Under the pieces are notes generated by a model, which worked only from the letters and a program-made list of their open reading frames with translations, was not told the DNA's origin and made no database searches. The translations under genes were made by a program, and so were the position numbers. This document shows positions 58,471 through 64,000 of a DNA stretch of 64,000 nt, in pieces. Each line of letters begins with the position of its first letter. The stretch's first letter is position 1. Origin of the DNA: Ostreococcus lucimarinus CCE9901 (lineage: Eukaryota; Chlorophyta; Mamiellophyceae; Mamiellales; Bathycoccaceae); contig NC_009361.1 in NCBI RefSeq assembly GCF_000092065.1, forward strand, positions 682,001 through 746,000, in the 5' to 3' direction.

Positions 58471-59154
58471 ATGCCGGGACGGACGTGGACGCGCGGTGAC
58501 GCGACGACGACGGCGAAGGAGGCGGTGAAAACGAAACCGGCGGTGAAATCATCGCCCGCGCAAACTAAAAAGCGTCAAGCCACGTGGTCGCGCGAGGATG
58601 GTGAGGCGAAAAGAGGTGGAAATGGGAAAGAGGGGACGCAAGCGCGTCTGCGCGCGAGCGCGGCGGCGTTCGAACCGGCGAGCGCCAAGGCGCAGCGCGA
58701 GGCGCTGGAGGCGAAGATGAAAGCGGTGGAGGCGGAGAAGGCTAAGTTAAAGGCGGCTTTAGAGGCGGCGGCGGCGAAGAAGGCTCAGGACGCGCGAGAG
58801 AAGAAGGAAAAGGAAGAAGCCGCCAAGGCGGACGCGGCGAGGCGCCAGCGCGCCGCCGGGAACCTACTGAGCGGGTTTCGCGGCGTTCGCAAGCAGTGCG
58901 AAGAGCGCGTGGACGAGATCGCGAAGCCGGTGGAAAATTTATCGCAAGAAGAGATCGAGCGGCGCGCCGTGCAGCGCGTGGTGCTCGCCGGGACGGATTG
59001 GCAAGTCTTAGACTTGCCGCCGGGCTCGCAAAAGAAGTGGGTGACGAAGAGCTATCGCGAGCTCGCGAAAATTCTACATCCCGACAAGTGCGCCGCGCCC
59101 GGGGCGAAGGAGGCGTTTCAAAAGCTCAACAAAGCGTACAAGGCGCTGTCGTAG
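58471..59154 (+). CDS. Protein with C-terminal J domain
   Basis: 227 residues. N-terminal Lys/Ser/Thr-rich tail, then a long Ala/Lys/Glu coiled-coil (about 65-130; KAKLKAALEAAAAKKAQDAR), then a J domain at the very C-terminus. HPDK (203-206) lies in RELAKILHPDK, so HSP70 ATPase stimulation is expected. A C-terminal J domain after a coiled coil recalls auxilin/JAC1-type proteins, which uncoat clathrin or move chloroplasts; this is suggestive only. ATG 58471. Confidence 0.8.
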   Translation: MPGRTWTRGDATTTAKEAVKTKPAVKSSPAQTKKRQATWSREDGEAKRGGNGKEGTQARLRASAAAFEPASAKAQREALEAKMKAVEAEKAKLKAALEAAAAKKAQDAREKKEKEEAAKADAARRQRAAGNLLSGFRGVRKQCEERVDEIAKPVENLSQEEIERRAVQRVVLAGTDWQVLDLPPGSQKKWVTKSYRELAKILHPDKCAAPGAKEAFQKLNKAYKALS

Positions 59155-59250
59155 CGCGTCGACGAATGACGACGACGTTGTATTATTAACATAGAATCTC
59201 CGCAACTGTCGCGTCGCCGAGCGCCACTTCACCGCGCGCGTCGATCACCG

Positions 59251-59862
59251 ATGTCGTCGCGCGCGCGCTCGAGCGACGACGATTTAGCGTCGCGGTTCGA
59301 CGCTTCCGTGCGCGTGCGCGACGGCGCGCACGGTGACGCGATAGAGCGCGCTTTCAGCGTGCCCAAAGACTTCAATCAAGAATTAGAAACAAAGTCCAAC
59401 GTCGAGTTGCGCGCGCTCATGACGGACGACGACGCCTTCGACGCGCTCTTAGCGTCCACGACGTGCGTGCGCGAGAGCGTGGCGTTCGTGAAGGAGTTGA
59501 AGGCGGAGATATCGCGCGCGTGCGATGATAACGAGGCGTTGGCGGGTGAAGTCAGAGCGGCGCAGACGCAACGCGCGCTGTTAGAGTCCACGGATCTACG
59601 TCGCGCCGAAGAGGCGTACGAGCTCGCGCGCGAAAACGTGTCGACGAGACGCGCAAACTACCCCACGCTCGCGCTCGCGATCGATCGCGCGCGGGAACGG
59701 GCGAGATCTCTAGAGGAGTCGTGTCGCGCGAGCGCCGCCGCGTTGGCGTCGACGCGCGGTCGCGTCGATCGAGACGATCTCGACGATTTCGTCCGCGCCT
59801 ACGTCGAGCAAAAGACGACACAGCATAGATTAGACCTCACAGCCGATATCGCGCAGGAATAG
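59251..59862 (+). CDS. VPS37: ESCRT-I subunit VPS37 (Mod(r) domain)
   Basis: 203 residues with a Mod(r)-like helical core: SNVELRALMTDDDAFDALLA near residue 50-69, a coiled coil over 75-170, and DDLDDFVRAYVEQKTTQHRL near the end. In ESCRT-I, VPS37 bridges VPS23 and VPS28 to sort ubiquitinated cargo into multivesicular bodies. The family is poorly conserved, so the match rests on the Mod(r) pattern and length. ATG 59251, 96 bp after the J-protein gene on the same strand. Confidence 0.7.
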   Translation: MSSRARSSDDDLASRFDASVRVRDGAHGDAIERAFSVPKDFNQELETKSNVELRALMTDDDAFDALLASTTCVRESVAFVKELKAEISRACDDNEALAGEVRAAQTQRALLESTDLRRAEEAYELARENVSTRRANYPTLALAIDRARERARSLEESCRASAAALASTRGRVDRDDLDDFVRAYVEQKTTQHRLDLTADIAQE

Positions 59863-59951
59863 CTCGCGGATGTAACCCGACGATCGACGCTTCGCGCTCG
59901 CGAATTGCCTGGCGCGCCGCACACGCCGCCGCTCCATCGCCACCGCGCGTC

Positions 59952-60893
59952 ATGTCGCTCGACTGTCGCGCCGGCGCGCCGAGCGCGACGATCGCGTCGC
60001 GCGCGGCCGCGCGCGCGAGCCTGTCGCGCGCGTCGCGCGCACCGCGAGGCCGATTCTCGTCGCCGCCGACGGATAAGCATCGTCCTTTTTCGACGCCGCA
60101 CCGCGCGTCGCGTCGCGCGCGCGCGATCGCGAACGACGAGGACGTCGCCGGGAACCCTTTTGAGCAGAGCTCGTCCGCGGCGGGCGAACGCAGGGCGCTT
60201 TTCAACGACATCGCGCCCGTGTACGATCGATTGAACGATGGGTTGTCGCTCGGGCTGCATCGCGCGTGGAAGCGCGCGGCGGTGAAATGGATCGATTGCT
60301 CGCCGGGCATGGAGGCCCTGGACGTGTGCTGCGGGTCGGGGGACGTGGCTATTAAAATGTCGACGTTCGTGGGCGCGACGGGACGGGTGACGGGGTTGGA
60401 TTTCGCGGCGAATCAATTAAAGTACGCGGCGGAGAAGGAGCGAGATTTGCGCGCGGCGAGCGCGGACGCGAGCGCTCGCATGGGGAAGATTACGTGGATC
60501 GAGGGTGACGCGCTGAATTTGCCTTTTGACGATGAGTCGTTTGATTGCGCGACGATCGCTTACGGATTGAGGAACGTGAGCGATATTCCACGGGCGATGG
60601 GGGAGTTGAGACGAGTGTTGCGTCGAGGCGCCAAGCTCGCGGTTTTGGATTTCAACAACCCGGAGGATCCCACGACGGCGGCGGTGCAAGGATTTATGCT
60701 GGATAACGTCGTCGTCCCGATCGCAGATCTCAATGGCGTCGCCGCGGAGTATAGGTACTTGCGTCCGAGCATCGAACGCTTCCCGCGAGGGCGCGAGCAG
60801 GTGAATTTGGCGCGAGACGCGGGTTTCAGAGAGGCTAAGTTTTACGAACTCGCTCCGGGCGGTTTGATGGGGTGCTTGGTGTGCACGAAGTAG
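59952..60893 (+). CDS. MENG: Plastid phylloquinone methyltransferase (MenG/UbiE type)
   Basis: S-adenosylmethionine-dependent methylation of demethylphylloquinone, the last step of vitamin K1 synthesis for photosystem I. The protein is 313 residues. Leader of about 60 residues (Ala/Arg/Ser-rich). Methyltransferase: RRALFNDIAPVYDRLNDGLS, motif I ALDVCCGSGDVA, TGLDFAANQLKYA, and IAYGLRNVSDIPRAM (UbiE/MenG signature). RALFN and the rest match plant MENG better than mitochondrial ubiquinone UbiE/COQ5. ATG 59952, 89 bp after VPS37. Confidence 0.92.
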   Translation: MSLDCRAGAPSATIASRAAARASLSRASRAPRGRFSSPPTDKHRPFSTPHRASRRARAIANDEDVAGNPFEQSSSAAGERRALFNDIAPVYDRLNDGLSLGLHRAWKRAAVKWIDCSPGMEALDVCCGSGDVAIKMSTFVGATGRVTGLDFAANQLKYAAEKERDLRAASADASARMGKITWIEGDALNLPFDDESFDCATIAYGLRNVSDIPRAMGELRRVLRRGAKLAVLDFNNPEDPTTAAVQGFMLDNVVVPIADLNGVAAEYRYLRPSIERFPRGREQVNLARDAGFREAKFYELAPGGLMGCLVCTK

Positions 60894-60951
60894 TGGAATC
60901 TCGAGTACAGTAGAATGTTATTACGAGTATTATTGATTAGTCTACAACATC

Positions 60952-62460
60952 TCACGGCGCGACGAGCGCGGCAAAATACAGAGGCAACACAAAATTGTCC
61001 GACACGCCCTCGACGGAGAGCTCAAAGAGCGCCGTGGCGACGCACGCGCCCGCGAGTTTCGACGCGGAAATATCGACGCCGACGTAGGACGCGGCGACGA
61101 AAGTACTCACTGCGAACGCAATCGCGCCTTCGAGCGTCTTGGACGAGCGCTCACCGAACACTTTGCGGCGTCCAATCGCGCCGCCGACGATGGAGGCGAA
61201 GCTGTCGCCGACGCCGAGCGTGAGCACGCCCGCCCACGGTACGAGAGATTTCGAGTCGCCGCTGAGCCACACCGGGACGGCGATGCCGAGGAGCAATGAA
61301 AAGTGATCCAAAATGATGAGCGACACCACGCCGTCGCCGACGAATTGCGCGAGAAGCACGCTGAGCTTCCAGCCGAAGAGCCCGTGGCCGTAGTAGGCGT
61401 CGAAGACGCGAGCGCACTCGACGCAGGCGAAGAGCGCGAAGGCGACGGCAAAGGCGACGCGAATCAACTCACCGAGTCCGCTGTTCGGCATCAACGTTGG
61501 CGCGAACATGACGATGGCGAGGAAATGAAACGCCTTCCTGCGCATCGTGAGCGGCATCGCTCGCGCGTTGTACGCCACGCCGAGGGCGACGGCGAGACCC
61601 GTGCACCAGAGCTTCGTCAACGACGTCAAGGTCTCCATGTTCGTCTTCATCGTGTATCGCACCACACCGAGGATCATGTTACTCTTACCAGGATTACTCA
61701 CGCGATAAAACCACTCGGGAACCGACAGCGCGAGGCTCAGAACGCCGAATTGCGTCGCCTTGCTCGCCGGCGTCGGCCAGCACACGAGCCGAGCGCTCGC
61801 GAGCAAAAGTCCGACGCCCGCGATCGCGAACGCGCCCGCCAACGCGCTCGACTCGGACGCGCGCGCTCTCGTCCCGACGTCGCGATAAATCCCCACGCAC
61901 ATCTCCATCACGCTCGCCGCACCGACGGACAGCAGCGTCGTCTCGCTCGGCGCCGCCGCCCCCGCGAGCCCCCACGCGCACGCGCGCGCGAACGCCACCA
62001 TCACCGCATCCATCGCGAACGCCCCGCTCATCAAGCGCATGGCCAACATCCACACCAAGGCACTTATAAACGTCTTCTTCTCGCTCGACGGCGTCCACGC
62101 GTCGACGTACGCGACGCTTCCCGCAGCGCTAAACGCCGTCGCCGTCGCTCGTCCCAGTCGCGTCCCCGCATTCGTCCCGGACACCGCACACAGCGCCCAC
62201 ACGGGCGCCATCGTCGCGTACGCGCTGAACGTGGACACTTCGGTCGACGACGCGTCGCGCATCGTCCGTCGCATCGCGCCGAGCGCGGCGAATAGCATCA
62301 ATCCGAGCGACATTGCGGCGTTCACAAAGTCGCCGCCATCCTTCAATTCGACGCGTGACAGGTGCGCGTGCGCGACGATGAGCGTCGTGACGCCGACCAC
62401 GATCGACGTGCACGACGCGTGTGCGTTTTGCGCGGCGTTCGCGCGCTTGGATGGGGGCAT
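60952..62460 (-). CDS. DOLK: Dolichol kinase
   Basis: CTP-dependent phosphorylation of dolichol in the ER membrane for N-glycosylation. The protein is 502 residues with about 12 hydrophobic segments. The catalytic end has RRKAFHFLAIVMFAP, ECARVFDAYYGHG and, near 440, LGVGDSFASIVGGAIGRRKV followed by SSKTLEGAIAF, the CTP-binding loop. The N-terminal half is membrane sequence without motifs. Phytol and farnesol kinases share the last motif, but are much shorter and plastidial; the size supports DOLK. ATG 62460. It is convergent with MENG, 58 bp apart. Confidence 0.85.
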   Translation of the reverse strand: MPPSKRANAAQNAHASCTSIVVGVTTLIVAHAHLSRVELKDGGDFVNAAMSLGLMLFAALGAMRRTMRDASSTEVSTFSAYATMAPVWALCAVSGTNAGTRLGRATATAFSAAGSVAYVDAWTPSSEKKTFISALVWMLAMRLMSGAFAMDAVMVAFARACAWGLAGAAAPSETTLLSVGAASVMEMCVGIYRDVGTRARASESSALAGAFAIAGVGLLLASARLVCWPTPASKATQFGVLSLALSVPEWFYRVSNPGKSNMILGVVRYTMKTNMETLTSLTKLWCTGLAVALGVAYNARAMPLTMRRKAFHFLAIVMFAPTLMPNSGLGELIRVAFAVAFALFACVECARVFDAYYGHGLFGWKLSVLLAQFVGDGVVSLIILDHFSLLLGIAVPVWLSGDSKSLVPWAGVLTLGVGDSFASIVGGAIGRRKVFGERSSKTLEGAIAFAVSTFVAASYVGVDISASKLAGACVATALFELSVEGVSDNFVLPLYFAALVAP

Positions 62461-62538
62461 GATGGCGAGCGAGAGGCGCGCAGTGAAGGCGAGTCGGTTG
62501 GTTGGCGGAGGCGTCGTATTTCAAGGCGGCGGCGAGTA

Positions 62539-63516
62539 CTAGCGATTCAATCGTAACGAAGCGTGGAACTTTCGAACAGCTTCATAGTGCGCTTTGCGGT
62601 AAAACATTCTGTGCTCTGCCCATAACGGCAGGAATTCGCGCATGGAGATCTCGCCGCTTCGATGGAACACGAGCGCGACTTCGACGACGAATCGCTCGTC
62701 GGCGTCTGGTAAAACGACTTCTTTCAGCGCCTTGGCGTAAGGAGCTGAGTCTGGACATCCATGAGTGCACGCGTACTTCAAACACTCCAAATGTCCATTC
62801 GAGGCGGCATTATAGCACGTCAACGTGTTCCAAGGACACCCTTGCTCGTGCGCGTACTTCAAACACTCCAAATGTCCTCTCTTGGCGGCAGATGAGCACG
62901 TATTCTCGTCCCAAGGACACCCGTTCTCGTGCGCATACTTCAACATCTCCAAATGTCCATTACGGGCGGCTCCCGTGCACGTCCACCGGTCCCAATGATG
63001 CCCGTGTTCGCGCAAATACTTCAAACATTCCAAAAATCCAAACTCGGCGGCGGTTGTGCACGCGTGGTTGCTGAATTTGCACCCATGCTTGAGAAGATAT
63101 TTCATGCATTCCGTACTACCGTGCTCAGCGCAGACGTACAGTATCTTCAAACTCGTCGCTTCAAATCTACACTTACCCCAGGGGCACTCACACTCGTGCA
63201 AAAACTTCAAACGCTCAATCGAATCGTTTTTCACAGCATCCTGGCACGCGTTCGCGCTCCAACGCTTCCACGCCTCTTTCGACACCACATCGCGACAAAG
63301 TCCCATCACTTCGGCGTCTCGTCGATCCAACGCGATGTCCGGCCCTCGCTGATTAAACTCCGAATCCACACGCTTCAACGCGTTCCGCACCTTCGCTTTC
63401 GCCCCCGGCGCGCCGCGATCGCTCGTCATCAACTCGCGCATCTTTCCGTACAGTTTTGCATCTCGCTTGTCTCGGAGGTGCCGAGATTTTCGCGTCGCGT
63501 CGTCGCCGTCCTTCAT
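62539..63516 (-). CDS. Ankyrin-repeat protein with GCPW-type repeats
   Basis: 325 residues. The N-terminal 75 are basic. Then come about five ankyrin-like units of a special form in which a helix reads GHLECLKYAHEQGCPW: HGSTECMKYLLKHGCKF, FGFLECLKYLREHGHHW, NGHLEMLKYAHENGCPW, RGHLECLKYAHEQGCPW, and NGHLECLKYACTHGCP. Cys and Trp are fixed in each unit. Repeats of this kind are known in algae, oomycetes and giant viruses. A C-terminal helical part (FLPLWAEHRMFYRKAHYEAV) follows. Protein-protein binding is likely; partner unknown. ATG 63516. Confidence 0.85.
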   Translation of the reverse strand: MKDGDDATRKSRHLRDKRDAKLYGKMRELMTSDRGAPGAKAKVRNALKRVDSEFNQRGPDIALDRRDAEVMGLCRDVVSKEAWKRWSANACQDAVKNDSIERLKFLHECECPWGKCRFEATSLKILYVCAEHGSTECMKYLLKHGCKFSNHACTTAAEFGFLECLKYLREHGHHWDRWTCTGAARNGHLEMLKYAHENGCPWDENTCSSAAKRGHLECLKYAHEQGCPWNTLTCYNAASNGHLECLKYACTHGCPDSAPYAKALKEVVLPDADERFVVEVALVFHRSGEISMREFLPLWAEHRMFYRKAHYEAVRKFHASLRLNR

Positions 63517-63609
63517 CGCGCCGTGCGCGTCCGCGCGTCCGCGCGCGTCGCGACGGCGTGCGTTCGCGTCGCGCGCGTCGTCGTCGTTCGCGCGCCGCGG
63601 ACTCGTTCC

Positions 63610-63672
63610 GTCGCGTCGCGTCGCGTCGCGGAATGCCGTCTCGTCTCGTCTCGTCTCGTCTCGTCTCGTCTC
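63610..63672. repeat. Pentanucleotide tracts GTCGC and GTCTC
   Basis: About four units of GTCGC (63610-63630) and seven of GTCTC (63638-63672), in the divergent spacer between the ankyrin gene and the last gene. Confidence 0.9.
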
Positions 63673-63738
63673 TCGGTCGCGCGCGCACCGGCGAAACGAC
63701 GTTCACACTTCCCGGCGCACCGGCGCGCGCCGGCGACG

Positions 63739-64000
63739 ATGGACCTCGCGCGCGCGCGCGCGAGCGCGTACGAACGGTTACGATCGGTCGGGGCGTTTCG
63801 CGGCGACGACGCGACGCGTCGGGCGACGCGGGACGCGGACGACGCGATCGAGTGGATTCAAAAGTCATTCAGACAGCTCGAGACTTTGAGCGACGACGAC
63901 GAGGAGGAGGAGGAAGACGATGGACGCGCGGTGCGTCGCGCGTCGAACGCGTCGCGCGTCGCGCGGTTCGCGTTGGTGTTTTGGTACGAGAGCGTGCGCG
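63739..64000 (+). CDS. Start of a protein gene, cut by the window end
   Basis: ATG 63739 opens a frame that stays free of stops for 87 codons to the window edge. It encodes a basic/Ala start, DADDAIEWIQKSFRQLETLS, then an acidic run (about 54-65). Not recognised. GTGCGT at 63931 could be an intron donor as in neighbours, in which case the frame seen after it is intron. The start is supported by the divergent arrangement and the CGACGATGG context. Confidence 0.45.
   Translation, partial: MDLARARASAYERLRSVGAFRGDDATRRATRDADDAIEWIQKSFRQLETLSDDDEEEEEDDGRAVRRASNASRVARFALVFWYESVR

Noticed and set aside
62502-63074. Repeated STNTPNV-like frame opposite the ankyrin gene
   Set aside because: The periodicity comes from the antisense of the ankyrin units.
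63610-63672. Short tandem units as a CRISPR array
   Set aside because: Units of five bases without spacers; simple repeats only.

Overview
The window looks like nuclear DNA of a picoplanktonic green alga of the Ostreococcus type (Mamiellophyceae). Three things point there. Genes are very densely packed, about 40 in 64 kb, and mostly intronless. The DNA is GC-rich with spacers of 20-500 bp. The gene set is plant-type and photosynthetic: Tic110, cpFtsY, a CCB2/CCB4-type factor, plastid uL18, phylloquinone methyltransferase, membrane rubredoxin and plastid transketolase. I reconstructed nine introns in seven genes. Each starts GTGCGT, GTGCGC or GTACGT, ends AG, and carries CTGAC 24-40 nt before the acceptor. 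I saw no virus, transposon, rRNA, tRNA or CRISPR.

Layout. 1-9 kb: 3' part of a MORN/PIP-kinase gene, an unknown small acidic protein, V-ATPase subunit C, SRP68, a PanE-like dehydrogenase, a ROK sugar kinase and three-exon eL37. 9-19 kb: uncoupling-type mitochondrial carrier, tandem ABM (IsdG-like) protein, gamma-tubulin complex protein, CCB factor, two-exon saccharopine-dehydrogenase-like protein, HAD phosphatase and secreted Kelch protein. 19-31 kb: 6-phosphogluconate dehydrogenase, CDK10/11-type kinase, membrane-anchored coiled-coil protein, two-exon ISWI, SulP transporter, DRG2 and RRM/CCCH protein. 31-45 kb: bZIP, two-exon eIF3a, WRKY-like protein, PP2A B56 subunit, Rossmann protein, two-exon transketolase, EDR2-type protein and cpFtsY. 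45-64 kb: two-exon Tic110, YeiH-type transporter, alpha/beta hydrolase, a CobB/CbiA-BtuF fusion, three-exon plastid uL18, PP2C phosphatase, rubredoxin, J protein, VPS37, MENG, dolichol kinase, ankyrin protein and the start of one more gene.

Genes mostly alternate strand, so nearly every spacer is either a shared divergent promoter or a convergent 3' end. The head-to-head pair cpFtsY/Tic110 serves plastid protein import and thylakoid targeting. Transketolase and 6-phosphogluconate dehydrogenase are the two pentose-phosphate enzymes, both with transit-peptide-like leaders. The most unusual locus is 51767-54859: a complete-looking cobyrinate a,c-diamide synthase joined to a cobalamin-binding (BtuF-type) domain through a Ser/Arg-rich linker that ends with a second copy of the synthase's C-terminal motif. 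It suggests corrinoid handling in an alga from a group normally regarded as B12-dependent.
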